Assembly (NCBI RefSeq): GCF_009901525.1
Contig: NZ_CP019288.1
Location: 4,059,501-4,123,500, forward strand
Direction: 5' to 3'
DNA: 64,000 nt
Source of the DNA: Kordia antarctica
Lineage (GTDB): Bacteria > Bacteroidota > Bacteroidia > Flavobacteriales > Flavobacteriaceae
The notes beneath the pieces are model-generated. The model was not told the origin of the DNA. It was given only the letters and a program-made list of their open reading frames with translations, and did no database searches. Both the position numbers and the translations under genes were made by a program. Shown piece after piece: positions 1-8,876 of the stretch. Each line of letters starts with the position of its first letter. Position 1 is the stretch's first letter.

Positions 1-1
1 A

Positions 2-151
2 TTCACGAATGTGACACAATTAAATCCTTTAGAAACTTTTCAAGCAAACGACACAGAAAATTATCGTTTGTATTTTGCCAACGATCCACATATTAATGAT
101 AACGGAAATGTGGTGTTGCGTGATTTTTTGCAGACTGAGATTTCTTTTTAA
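2..151 (+). CDS. C-terminal fragment of an unidentified protein
   Basis: The frame is open from the left edge to a TAA at 149-151 and gives the last 49 residues of a protein that begins outside the window. The tail ends in LRDFLQTEISF and is acidic and polar, with several Asn/Asp pairs and no membrane segment. I do not recognise a family. The codon use is ordinary and the stop is followed directly by a dispersed palindromic repeat that may act as terminator. Without the N-terminal part nothing can be said about function. Confidence 0.6.
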   Translation, partial: FTNVTQLNPLETFQANDTENYRLYFANDPHINDNGNVVLRDFLQTEISF

Positions 152-157
152 TCAAAA

Positions 158-271
158 CGTCAATTCGAGTAATTTTTCGAAATGAAATAAAGAAAAATTG
201 TATCGAGAATCATTTACAACTTCAAAGTGGATCTCGATACAATTTCTTGTCAGAAATCACTCGATCTGACG
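158..271. repeat. Dispersed palindromic repeat, family A, copy 1
   Basis: Nested imperfect inverted repeat. The outer arms are CGTCAATTCGAGT and ACTCGATCTGACG; the inner arms are TTGTATCGAGA and TCTCGATACAA. Related copies lie at 16992-17107, 19993-20128 and 24017-24083. It sits between convergent gene ends, so it may also terminate transcription. Confidence 0.75.
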
Positions 272-294
272 AATTCTGTGTATGAAAACCATTC

Positions 295-1122
295 TTACAC
301 TTCTTCCTGTTTCTCAACAGTTTTTTCCAGCATTTCTTTCTTAGCTAATAAATTTTTCTGGTAACGACCTTGTACAATATCAATAATTACTAAGGTAATA
401 ATGACAAAGTAGAACGTTGCTTTGCTCATTGGCGTTACTTTGTTTCCAAAAAATTCTAAATGTGCAATATGTCCGCCTTCTGACAGCAACATGATTCCCA
501 CAATGAACAGAATAAATAATCCCAATACTTCGTACATTTTGTTCTTTTGTAAAAAGTTGGATACTTTATCCGCCATTACAATCATCAATAATCCACCTAA
601 AATAACGGCAATTGTCATTAAAATTATTTGTGGTGTTTGTTCCATGTCGCTTGTTAATGCCATTGCGCTCAAAATAGAATCAAACGAGAATACCAAGTTC
701 ATCACCACAATCCAAGTAATGACACTTTTTACAGATCTTTTACTTTTAGTGCCTTCATTCTGCGCATGTTCTTTCATCAACATCATATGCCAAATTTCTT
801 TTACGGCGGTGTAAATGATAAAAACGCCACCTGCCAATACAATAAGACTGTGTCCGTTAAATTTGAATCCAATAACTTCATTACTGACATTCCAAAATGA
901 CTCTTGGAAAAAAGAAATCAATTTTATCAATACAAATAATAATACAATTCGTAAAATTATAGCCAAACCAACTCCCATTTTTCGAACGAATGATTGTTTG
1001 TCTTTTGGTGCTTTTTGCGATTCTAACGAAATGTACAATAGGTTGTCAAATCCTAAAACAGCTTGCAATAAGACAAGCATAAATAAGGTAAAAAGACTAT
1101 CTAAGGTTAAAAGTTGTTCCAT
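295..1122 (-). CDS. TerC family integral membrane protein
   Basis: 275-residue membrane protein with about seven hydrophobic segments. The family signature is visible twice: an acidic residue buried in a membrane segment in GFDNLLYI (Asp26) and again in SFDSILSA (Asp148), the internal repeat typical of TerC/Alx-type proteins. Members of the family are linked to tellurite resistance or to manganese and calcium export; the substrate cannot be read here. A charged loop near residues 116-131 separates the halves and the C-terminus is a charged cytoplasmic tail. It lies 14 bp downstream of the SGNH hydrolase gene on the same strand and is probably the last gene of that transcript, although its function looks unrelated to the glycan genes. 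Confidence 0.88.
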   Translation of the reverse strand: MEQLLTLDSLFTLFMLVLLQAVLGFDNLLYISLESQKAPKDKQSFVRKMGVGLAIILRIVLLFVLIKLISFFQESFWNVSNEVIGFKFNGHSLIVLAGGVFIIYTAVKEIWHMMLMKEHAQNEGTKSKRSVKSVITWIVVMNLVFSFDSILSAMALTSDMEQTPQIILMTIAVILGGLLMIVMADKVSNFLQKNKMYEVLGLFILFIVGIMLLSEGGHIAHLEFFGNKVTPMSKATFYFVIITLVIIDIVQGRYQKNLLAKKEMLEKTVEKQEEV

Positions 1123-1136
1123 GTTTCTTTATATAA

Positions 1137-2330
1137 TTAGTTATTGATTTTTGTTAGTTGTTCAGTTTCTGGTACTATTACAGTTTCGGTTGTTTTTGGT
1201 GTTAATTCAGGTTTTAAATATTCAAACATTCTGGCAGCGACCAATTGATTTCCTAATTCGCCAGTATGGCAAAAATCACTAAAAATCGTTTTGTCAGAAG
1301 CATCAAACACATCGCTAATATCTATAAAAGTGCTATCATTTTTCATCAACGAATTTTTCCGAACCGTTTCATACGACAAGTCATATAGGTTTTCATAATA
1401 CTGCTGATCGCGAAAATAACCTTGTTCAGCTTCAGTTAGGTTCTCTTTTGAATAAATTACTGGCTGTAAAAAATTGAACACTTTAAAATTGTAATTGTCT
1501 TCTAAACTTTTTGAAATTTTTACGTAACCTACATACGTGTCAGCAATGTCTGTTGCCAACGCATCCGAACGTTCGCCGAGTTGTATATATGCCGAATTTG
1601 TAAAGAGTTTTCGTTGCAATGTTGTGATAAATCGGTATAAATTACTAGACGTAATCATCAATTTAATGCGTTTCTTGTAATTGTGTGCAAGTTTGAATTC
1701 TTTCTTCCGATTATACCCATTTGATGGCAATCCGGCTTCGTTGTTTTGATGTGCCGAAATGACTTCGTTTACGCCATCATAAAAAATGACAATATCAGGA
1801 ATATTGTTTTTAATCAATTCTCGCTGAAGCTGAATATTCTCTGTAGCACGCGTATATCCGTGACACCCAAAATTAGTAATTTCTACATTTTGATCGGGAA
1901 AATTTGTGTGAATCAATTTTGATAATTCAGACGGAATTGTATGTGCATCGCGTGCGCCAGCGCTGTACATGGTAGAACCGCCAAAACAAAATATTTTTAA
2001 GGCTGTCGCCGAATCTTTCAAGCTGAGATTTACTGTTTTTCGGCGCCCATTTTCGTAAATTGTATTGTGTTTTCCGTTCATCGGTTTAAAACGATAATGC
2101 AAATATGGTTCCCATTGCATGTCTTGTTGACGAAGTTCTCTAAAAATTTCTTTGACAGTTTCATCTTCCAAACCATCAAATGCGCCAGAAGCAATAATGC
2201 GTTCAGTATTTCCATCAATTCCACTTTCATCATGATAACTGTAAAAAATTCCCAATCCAATTTCTAACAAAAGAAAAATGATGAGCACATTTCTGAATAA
2301 TATATAGGCAAATTTGAGTTTACTTTTCAC
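1137..2330 (-). CDS. Membrane-anchored SGNH/GDSL hydrolase (1 of 5 in this locus)
   Basis: 397 residues. One N-terminal membrane segment (about 12-32) anchors a periplasmic domain. SGNH blocks can be seen: FGGST with nucleophile Ser119, the block II glycine in NFGCHGY, block III GVNE with Asn188, and a C-terminal Asp352/His355 pair in SDFCHTGE. Proteins of this form next to an acyltransferase-3 gene often add or remove O-acyl groups on exported glycans; that role is inferred from context (acyltransferase gene 12 bp upstream). The last 20 residues are Thr/Glu-rich. The low identity to the other four SGNH proteins in the window, apart from catalytic blocks, suggests different substrates rather than recent duplication. 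Confidence 0.85.
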   Translation of the reverse strand: MKSKLKFAYILFRNVLIIFLLLEIGLGIFYSYHDESGIDGNTERIIASGAFDGLEDETVKEIFRELRQQDMQWEPYLHYRFKPMNGKHNTIYENGRRKTVNLSLKDSATALKIFCFGGSTMYSAGARDAHTIPSELSKLIHTNFPDQNVEITNFGCHGYTRATENIQLQRELIKNNIPDIVIFYDGVNEVISAHQNNEAGLPSNGYNRKKEFKLAHNYKKRIKLMITSSNLYRFITTLQRKLFTNSAYIQLGERSDALATDIADTYVGYVKISKSLEDNYNFKVFNFLQPVIYSKENLTEAEQGYFRDQQYYENLYDLSYETVRKNSLMKNDSTFIDISDVFDASDKTIFSDFCHTGELGNQLVAARMFEYLKPELTPKTTETVIVPETEQLTKINN

Positions 2331-2342
2331 GAATAAAACAGT

Positions 2343-3308
2343 TTATAAAATATACTTCAATTTTTTGTTCAGTTGAATCAACAAATAACTTGCAATCACA
2401 GAAAGTACAATAGTTACAAATGTTCTCACTGTGGGCGACAAAGAAACTACATTATAAATTAAAAAAATAATTAACGGATGCACTAAGTAAATTGCAATTG
2501 AATATGACGATACTAATTTACTATTCAAATTGGAGGTAATTTTGAACGTAAACGCTGCAATCAATAATGCTGGAGCCAAGAATACATAAGAAATATAGGT
2601 GTTAAGAATTGCTTCGCCAGTTATATAATAATACGTAATCAAATTCTCTGCAATTAAAAGTGTTAAACTTATAATGAGTAAATTTTTGACAAATTGTTTG
2701 CTGAGTTTCGTATGAAAATTTGTGCGTCGTATCACATAACCAATACTTAAAAGTGGTAATGCGAATAGCAAAAAATTTCGATGTAACGGAGGATAATTAA
2801 TCAACTTATCTAATATTGGTTGTTGTGAAAATACATGAAGTTGTCCTAAATATTGAATGACGATTCCAATCAAAAATAGAATAAAAGCACTTATAATTAA
2901 TAGCGTGTTTGAAGCATTCCGAAGTTGATACAATACCAATCCGCCAAGGATGAGCGCAGCCAAATACCATAAATGATTAAAACCAAATAGGAATGTTGAA
3001 ATAATTTTTAACAAATTAAAGTCATTTAAATACACCCAAAAATAGCTGTAAATCAACATCCAAATGAGATATAAAATACCAACGCGTTTTGTCCAAGTTT
3101 GTATGCGATTATTTTTAAATACAGTAAATAAAAAGAAACCGTTCACACAGAAAAAAAACGGAACGGCAATTCTGAAAATTCCGTTTGTAACAATTTGAGA
3201 TGCTAATTCACTATATTCAAACAAAAAGCCGCAATGTGTGCCAATCACAAAAAGTGAAGCAATGACTTTTAAAATATCGAGCAATATATTCCGCGAAGTT
3301 TTTTGCAA
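2343..3308 (-). CDS. Acyltransferase family 3 membrane protein
   Basis: 321 residues with about ten hydrophobic segments. The N-terminus (residues 8-30) carries the family's DILKVIASLFVIGTH pattern, with His25 in the first membrane segment; this His is the conserved catalytic position of acyltransferase-3/OafA-type enzymes, which move acyl groups (usually acetyl) across the membrane to sugars. The FRIAVPFFF-NGFFLF stretch near residues 46-63 is also typical. It has no fused SGNH domain, but SGNH genes lie on both sides of the operon (12 bp downstream and two genes upstream), so a two-protein O-acylation system is a reasonable inference. The stop of the upstream methyltransferase is 5 bp away. 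Confidence 0.85.
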   Translation of the reverse strand: MQKTSRNILLDILKVIASLFVIGTHCGFLFEYSELASQIVTNGIFRIAVPFFFCVNGFFLFTVFKNNRIQTWTKRVGILYLIWMLIYSYFWVYLNDFNLLKIISTFLFGFNHLWYLAALILGGLVLYQLRNASNTLLIISAFILFLIGIVIQYLGQLHVFSQQPILDKLINYPPLHRNFLLFALPLLSIGYVIRRTNFHTKLSKQFVKNLLIISLTLLIAENLITYYYITGEAILNTYISYVFLAPALLIAAFTFKITSNLNSKLVSSYSIAIYLVHPLIIFLIYNVVSLSPTVRTFVTIVLSVIASYLLIQLNKKLKYIL

Positions 3309-3313
3309 ATCGG

Positions 3314-3970
3314 TTATAATTTTTGAATACTAAAGATATAGTTTTTCTCTTTGACAACACTTTTTTCTAAAATAAGTGCAAACGAAAGTCCGTTTTTAGA
3401 AGCGAGTTGTTTAATATGTTCTATTTCGCAATCTTCTGATAAAATCATCCACGTATTTGGAGCAATATGTTGTGGAAGTTGGGCAAATAATTTTTCAAAA
3501 TACTCGAAATTTTCTCCGCAAAACCAAGCACGTTCTTTATCATTTTTCGGTGCTTTTGGATAATATGGCGGATTTATAATAATATACTCAAATGTTTTAT
3601 CAACTAAATTTTCAAACAAATCAGAATAGACAATAGTTACATCAATTTCATTTTTGATAGCAGCGAGTTTTAACTCGCCAATTGCAATTTGATTAATATC
3701 AGAAGCAATCACTTTTGCACCTTTAGAAGCCGCAAACAAGGAAATAATTCCAGAGCCGCAACCGAGTTCTAAAAAGGTTTTATTGGTTAAATTTAATGGT
3801 TTTATAAAATCGAGCAGAATTTTTGTGCTTAACGTAAAATGTGGCGGAAATACTTCTGCGCTGATCTTGACTTCAATGCCTTCATATGTATAACTTCGTT
3901 GTTTCAAAGTATATTTGTCAAAGGCGAATTTCGCAACAGGAAATATGATTTTTTTAAGTTTCTTAAACAT
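3314..3970 (-). CDS. Class I SAM-dependent methyltransferase with NPPY motif
   Basis: 218 residues. The SAM-binding motif ELGCGSG is at residues 68-74, the acidic residue of motif II is in ASDIN, and motif IV is NPPY (133-136). NPPY is characteristic of enzymes that methylate a planar nitrogen (HemK/PrmC, RlmF, N6-adenine types), so an N-methylation is more likely than O-methylation; this is family knowledge and the substrate is unknown. The gene lies 11 bp downstream of a B12-type radical SAM gene. The same gene order (radical SAM, then methyltransferase) occurs twice more in this window. Confidence 0.85.
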   Translation of the reverse strand: MFKKLKKIIFPVAKFAFDKYTLKQRSYTYEGIEVKISAEVFPPHFTLSTKILLDFIKPLNLTNKTFLELGCGSGIISLFAASKGAKVIASDINQIAIGELKLAAIKNEIDVTIVYSDLFENLVDKTFEYIIINPPYYPKAPKNDKERAWFCGENFEYFEKLFAQLPQHIAPNTWMILSEDCEIEHIKQLASKNGLSFALILEKSVVKEKNYIFSIQKL

Positions 3971-3981
3971 ATTTCTGAGAA

Positions 3982-5502
3982 TTATTCTGAATAGAAACCT
4001 TCAATTTCTGGCTGACGATATTTCCAAATTTTATGTAAAACTTTAATCTCGTACGGAAATTTATACCAACCATATTTAAAACGATAACCAGAAACTAATT
4101 TCAGCAACCATTTTTTATAGCCTTTAATTCTGAAATCGGAAGCAGTTGGATAATAGCCATTTAGCACCGTTTCAAAATTCTGAATCGTATCAATCATATA
4201 CGGTTTTAACCAAGGCGTTAGCGGATTTCTTCGCAAATCGAATTTTTCCCAACTTGGTTCAATCCATTCTTCCAATTTCTCTGGAAATGAAAAACCTGCG
4301 TTTACAATTTGCTGATACAACTCCGAACCTTCTGTCGGCACCGGACTGTACAAATAAATAATAATTTCCGCATCTTCATTAATTGCTTTTATCTCACGAA
4401 TAAAATTAATATCCCATAAAATCTGTTCGTAGACTTTCTTTTCGTTTGGTCCAGGCAAACCTAACACAAACGATAATTCAGGAATAATATCGACATTTTT
4501 CATGCGTTTCACAAAATCTTTAATCATTTGACCAGATTGTGTTCCACCTTTATTCATCTGCTTCAACACTTCATCGTTTCCAGTTTCTGCACCCAAAAAC
4601 ATCATCCGACAACCTGCTTTTCGCATTAAGTGTAATTCCTCGTCGGAGTATTTATTAATCGTATCAATTCGTCCTTCGCCCCACCATTCTATATTGTCAT
4701 CTATGACGAGTTTGGAAAATTCCATCACACGTTTTTTGGACGTAAAAAAGTTATTATCGTGAAACTCTACGGCGTCAATATTGTACTCTTTTTTGAAATA
4801 TTCTATATCTTTATAAACTGTCGGTGCAGCTTTTGCTTTCCATTTTGCGTTGTAAATTGGCACAACCGCACAAAAAGAACAACTAAACGGACAACCCATA
4901 CTTGAGTGATACGCAAATGTTCTTCTTCCCATAAAAGTCTTTGCCAAATAATTTTCTAACGGATAAAACGTGTTGAAATATTCATACGGATACTGCGGTA
5001 ATGAATCTTGATCGAGCAATGCTTCTTTTACGGTTTGCACAATTTTGCCTTCCTCATTTTTAAAAATCAAGTTGCGAATCAACATGAGTTTTTCGTCACT
5101 TTTCCCTTCTAAAACATCTAATAATTGCGGAAACGTATTGTCGCCAGGGCCATTAATAATATAATCCACATACCCAGAATTCATACAAGGTTTATATTGG
5201 TTTGAAGCAAAATATCCGCCCCAAATATTGATTGCTTCTGGATACAATTCCTTAATCTTTCGAGCAAACGGAATTGCTTGTTTCAATTGTGGTCCAGGCA
5301 TCACTGTGAGACAGAAATACTTGTATTCGCCCGTAGCAAAATAATTAGAAATCTTTTCCCACGGATCCGTTTCCATGTTTCCATCAACAAAAACATATTC
5401 ATATTTTCCATGAATTGCGGCACCAACTTGAATAATAGTATTCGGCAATCGATGCTTTGCATTGGCACTTCTTGGATTGAATATGATGATTTTATTTCCC
5501 AT
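3982..5502 (-). CDS. B12-binding-type radical SAM protein (1 of 4)
   Basis: 506 residues. Residues 1-190 resemble the cobalamin-binding Rossmann domain of this superfamily, with VDGNMETDP near 39-47 and WGGYFAS near 94-100; the classical DxHxxG histidine for lower-axial B12 ligation is not visible. The radical SAM cluster motif is GCPFSCSFC (Cys204, Cys208, Cys211). A downstream FHDNNFF and GAETGNDEVL pattern is typical of the radical SAM barrel. Family members methylate or rearrange unactivated carbons in lipids, sugars and natural products. Its start codon overlaps the stop of the upstream SGNH gene by one base (TAATG), so the two are probably translationally coupled. Confidence 0.88.
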   Translation of the reverse strand: MGNKIIIFNPRSANAKHRLPNTIIQVGAAIHGKYEYVFVDGNMETDPWEKISNYFATGEYKYFCLTVMPGPQLKQAIPFARKIKELYPEAINIWGGYFASNQYKPCMNSGYVDYIINGPGDNTFPQLLDVLEGKSDEKLMLIRNLIFKNEEGKIVQTVKEALLDQDSLPQYPYEYFNTFYPLENYLAKTFMGRRTFAYHSSMGCPFSCSFCAVVPIYNAKWKAKAAPTVYKDIEYFKKEYNIDAVEFHDNNFFTSKKRVMEFSKLVIDDNIEWWGEGRIDTINKYSDEELHLMRKAGCRMMFLGAETGNDEVLKQMNKGGTQSGQMIKDFVKRMKNVDIIPELSFVLGLPGPNEKKVYEQILWDINFIREIKAINEDAEIIIYLYSPVPTEGSELYQQIVNAGFSFPEKLEEWIEPSWEKFDLRRNPLTPWLKPYMIDTIQNFETVLNGYYPTASDFRIKGYKKWLLKLVSGYRFKYGWYKFPYEIKVLHKIWKYRQPEIEGFYSE

Positions 5503-6485
5503 TAGTTGTTGAATATGTCATTTCTATTGGCTAAAATATAACTTGAAAGCTTCTCTGCAAAGATTTGGTTCGCTTTTCCGTTCGGATGCGGATCTAATTC
5601 GTTCACAATATAGTTGAATAGATTTTTATCTTGAAAAAACTCAGAAACATCTAAAAACAGTAAATTGTTTTTTTTAGCTAATGCTTGAATTTGTTGAACG
5701 CGAACTGAATCATACACCAAATCCATATAAAAAACGAGTCCTTTGCTATTATTTTTGGTTAAAATATCTTGAAATATTTGAAACTGTTCGTCCATATATT
5801 GCACATGTTCAGCTTCATATACAATTGGTTTCTGTTTTTGAGATTTTAGTTTGATGCTGAGTAGTTTCTTTAAATACGAATCCCAAAAAACATTTTTTCT
5901 TGGTTTAATGGTAAAATCGTCCATAGAAAAATCGGTGCCAATACGATAATGATCGTTAGAAGCACAAAACCCAATAACCACCAAATCTGGATTGTGTTTT
6001 AAGGCATTTCGTTCTAAAATCGTTATATAATTTGTCAACGCATAACCAGAAACGCCATAGTTGAATACTTTATAGTTGAATTCTGTAGCTGATTTATTCA
6101 ACATGTTTTCTGTTTGTGGAACATACATTTCTTCTTCATGCACGCCAGTTCCCATGGTGAATGAATCACCCAAAACAGCAATCTTTTTATCACTTAGATA
6201 TACTTCATCATACCGACCACGGAAACCTTCAGCATTGGTATGAAAATCGGCAAGTTTGTATTTGGTGTCTAAATTTGGAAGTAATTCATAAGTCAATTCA
6301 TCTGAATCGGAATATTTCAGCAAGCCTGAATTATCTAAAATTCCAAACGAATTTGTGCGTGAATATGAAAACGCCGCGCTACCAAAAAAATAGACTCTGG
6401 CAACAATTTCTCCCAAAAATAGACTGAGTAAAAGCCCAATTCCGATGGAAATAATTTTAAATTTTAGATTCTTCATTGAAGTCAT
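5502..6485 (-). CDS. Membrane-anchored SGNH/GDSL hydrolase (2 of 5)
   Basis: 327 residues with an N-terminal membrane segment (about 8-26) and an extracytoplasmic SGNH domain. Nucleophile Ser108 is in VLGDSFTMG, the block II glycine is in NYGVSGY, Asn178 is in GFCASNDH, and the C-terminal Asp298/His300 pair is in ELDPHPN. A second ATG at codon 4 (6474-6476) could also be the start. It heads the run of genes down to terC at 295 and is separated by 57 bp from the radical SAM/SPASM gene upstream. Confidence 0.85.
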   Translation of the reverse strand: MTSMKNLKFKIISIGIGLLLSLFLGEIVARVYFFGSAAFSYSRTNSFGILDNSGLLKYSDSDELTYELLPNLDTKYKLADFHTNAEGFRGRYDEVYLSDKKIAVLGDSFTMGTGVHEEEMYVPQTENMLNKSATEFNYKVFNYGVSGYALTNYITILERNALKHNPDLVVIGFCASNDHYRIGTDFSMDDFTIKPRKNVFWDSYLKKLLSIKLKSQKQKPIVYEAEHVQYMDEQFQIFQDILTKNNSKGLVFYMDLVYDSVRVQQIQALAKKNNLLFLDVSEFFQDKNLFNYIVNELDPHPNGKANQIFAEKLSSYILANRNDIFNN

Positions 6486-6542
6486 ATAAACTTTTTGAAA
6501 TGTAGCGAAAATTTAAGATTTTTTGCTTTAATAAAGCCTTTA

Positions 6543-7622
6543 CTAAAAAGCACTACAACATCTACTGCAGGCAGTCAATAAACCGCCATTTTCATGTAAT
6601 GTTGCTCTGAATTTTTTTAGCACACGACCATTCCAAATTTGCTTTAGATTTTCATCGTAAATATTTCCGAGTGTTAAATTATAACATCTTCCATGTGCAG
6701 GAATCACACTTCCGTCAGATTTTATCATGATATTGGTAAAAACGTCATTGCACATTTTTCCAATGATTTTTTCTGGTTTGTGATAAAACTCATGAAGCTT
6801 TTCTTTGGAAGCTATTTCTGGAGAAAAACTCACGGGAAACTTATAATTGGCTGCTTTAATTTCTGAAATTTCTTGCCAAAGTACGTCTAAATCAAAATTA
6901 TCAATATTAACTTCATCTACGTTAGAAGCTGTTGCAGGATAAGATTGTGCCCAAATTTCATTGTGCGTATCCGCAATATGTTGTTTCGTAAAATTTGAAT
7001 GCATAAACCCAATTTGACCTAACGGATATTCCTTGAAAAAATCTAAAAATTCCTTTAAATAGCCAATATTCCATTCAGTAATCACGCAAAATATAGAAAT
7101 CGAAGCTTTTGGTTGCAAACGCAATAATTCTTCGATGCCTTCCACAGCTTTTTGAAACGATTTTTTATGACCTCTAATTTCGTTGTGAATATCTTGTGGT
7201 CCATCTAAGGAAATGTATAAATCTGTAACATTATTCTCAGCTAAAATCTTTGCTTTCTGTTTTAACGTTAATGCATTTGTTGTAATCGACGTTTGTACAT
7301 TTTTCTTTTTGGCATATTCCAAAGAAGCTTTTAAATGCGGATATACCAAAGGTTCTGTAAATGCATATCCCAATTTTGATTTTGGATAATGCAATGCCAT
7401 TTCGTCAATAATTTTTTCAATCAAAGGCAAAGGCATATTAATTGGATGTGTTCCTACTAAATTTTGCGCAAAATTAGTATCTAAACTTTTTGTGCCAACA
7501 TCACACATTTTACAATGCAAATTACAAACATTATTCACGCCAAGAACAATCCATTCAGGAGAAAAAAGATAGTTTTGTGGTGCGTACTTTTTGTTAATAT
7601 TTTTAAGCAATGTAGAACTCAT
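6543..7622 (-). CDS. Radical SAM protein with SPASM-like C-terminus
   Basis: 359 residues. The [4Fe-4S] motif is VCNLHCKMC (Cys33, Cys37, Cys40). The C-terminal part has the cysteine arrangement of SPASM/twitch domains: MCNDVF, the phrase SDGSVIPAHGRCYNLTLGN, then a terminal ACSRCCSAF. SPASM enzymes bind extra iron-sulfur clusters and act on peptides, sugars (for example the 2-deoxystreptamine dehydrogenase BtrN) or protein side chains. There is no B12 domain, unlike the other four radical SAM proteins here. It is divergent from the SGNH gene at 7755, so a sugar substrate in the same glycan pathway is the working idea. The clustered cysteines in the last eight residues are unusual. Confidence 0.82.
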   Translation of the reverse strand: MSSTLLKNINKKYAPQNYLFSPEWIVLGVNNVCNLHCKMCDVGTKSLDTNFAQNLVGTHPINMPLPLIEKIIDEMALHYPKSKLGYAFTEPLVYPHLKASLEYAKKKNVQTSITTNALTLKQKAKILAENNVTDLYISLDGPQDIHNEIRGHKKSFQKAVEGIEELLRLQPKASISIFCVITEWNIGYLKEFLDFFKEYPLGQIGFMHSNFTKQHIADTHNEIWAQSYPATASNVDEVNIDNFDLDVLWQEISEIKAANYKFPVSFSPEIASKEKLHEFYHKPEKIIGKMCNDVFTNIMIKSDGSVIPAHGRCYNLTLGNIYDENLKQIWNGRVLKKFRATLHENGGLLTACSRCCSAF

Positions 7623-7714
7623 CGATGAATTGTAATTTTTGATAAAGATACATAAGTATCAAGGGATTTCTAATTTTTTTTTGGTGTGAATAAAGATTCT
7701 TCTCGCAGAGACTG

Positions 7715-7722
7715 TATATTTG
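7715..7722 (+). promoter_or_regulatory. Bacteroidota -7 promoter element
   Basis: TATATTTG matches the TAnnTTTG consensus and lies 32 bp before the proposed TTG start of the SGNH gene at 7755. No TTTG box is found at the usual spacing, so this is a partial match. Confidence 0.45.
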
Positions 7723-7754
7723 TTTGAACTGATCAAATTCCCAAAAGAACCATT

Positions 7755-8876
7755 TTGCTTAAAAAGTATATTTTCAAACCGCTCAAAAACCTGATTATCA
7801 TTTTCGGGATTACGTTTATTTTGCTCGAAATTGTACTCGCAATCTACATTCGCACAGCAGAAATAAAGATAGAATTGCCAACGTATACGTTTCAAAATAC
7901 ACAGAATTTTTGGTTTGATTTGAATGAAGATTTTGGCACAATTCATTTGCCAAATGATGTGTACAGACAGAAGAAATATTGTTTTGATGTTGTGTATGAA
8001 TCAAATTCAAAAGGCTTTCGCGATGCAGAACGAGAAGTAATTGCTGAAACCAAAAGAGTTGTAGCATTAGGCGATTCGTTCACGGAAGGAATTGGCGTGC
8101 AAGTGGAAGATCGCTTGACAAATTTACTTGAACAAGAAACAGCAATTCCACACCTCAATTACGGATTAGCAGGAAATTTTGGGCCTACACAATATTTTAT
8201 GTTATATAAAACGCTTGCGCGAGAATATACACATGAAGCAGTTTTAGTCGGAATTTTACCTTCCAATGATTTTATTGATGACGATTATGAAATTGGTTTG
8301 CGATTTGGAAGTGACAGATATCGTCCGTTTTTAAAAGGCAACTATCCAAACTTTGAAATGGTATATCATACGGATAGTATTCACAAATCTAAAGCGTTGC
8401 CACGAAAGCAAAACTTCATCAACAAGGTTTTAAAGAACTTTACAAACTCATATAATATGTATAATTATATGCGTGTCATGCGAAGAGTAAAAGCAATCCC
8501 GCAAGATAAACTGTTGGAAGCTTCCAAAGTGCCAAGTTATTTCAACTATTCTGAGAAGCAATTCAATCGGATGCGATATACAATTGAAGAAATTAAAAAA
8601 CTGGCAGGAAATCGTCCTGTAATGATCTATAGTATTCCGATTGAGAAAGAAATTAAGGCATATCGTGAACACGGAAAAAATCCGTTAGGAAAAGAACTCA
8701 AAGCAGTTTGTGACAGCATTAATGTTGAATATTTAGACTTGTTGCCAAAAACAGAAAACTTCACAGAAGAAGAATATAAAGCATTATTTTTATCTTGTGA
8801 CGGACATTGGAGCGAAGCAGGAAATGCATTCGCGAAAAAACATATTGAATCGTATTTTAGCTACTATAAAAAATGA
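7755..8876 (+). CDS. Membrane-anchored SGNH/GDSL hydrolase (3 of 5)
   Basis: 373 residues with a membrane segment at about 12-32. Nucleophile Ser108 is in ALGDSFTEG, the block II glycine is in NYGLAGN, Asn171 is in PSNDF, and Asp349/His351 are in CDGHWSEAGN. The frame is closed upstream by a TGA at 7725-7727 and contains no ATG before the membrane segment, so TTG at 7755 is the likely start; a -7 element at 7715-7722 fits it. The stop codon overlaps the next gene's start (ATGA), which couples it to a membrane glycosyltransferase. Confidence 0.83.
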   Translation: MLKKYIFKPLKNLIIIFGITFILLEIVLAIYIRTAEIKIELPTYTFQNTQNFWFDLNEDFGTIHLPNDVYRQKKYCFDVVYESNSKGFRDAEREVIAETKRVVALGDSFTEGIGVQVEDRLTNLLEQETAIPHLNYGLAGNFGPTQYFMLYKTLAREYTHEAVLVGILPSNDFIDDDYEIGLRFGSDRYRPFLKGNYPNFEMVYHTDSIHKSKALPRKQNFINKVLKNFTNSYNMYNYMRVMRRVKAIPQDKLLEASKVPSYFNYSEKQFNRMRYTIEEIKKLAGNRPVMIYSIPIEKEIKAYREHGKNPLGKELKAVCDSINVEYLDLLPKTENFTEEEYKALFLSCDGHWSEAGNAFAKKHIESYFSYYKK

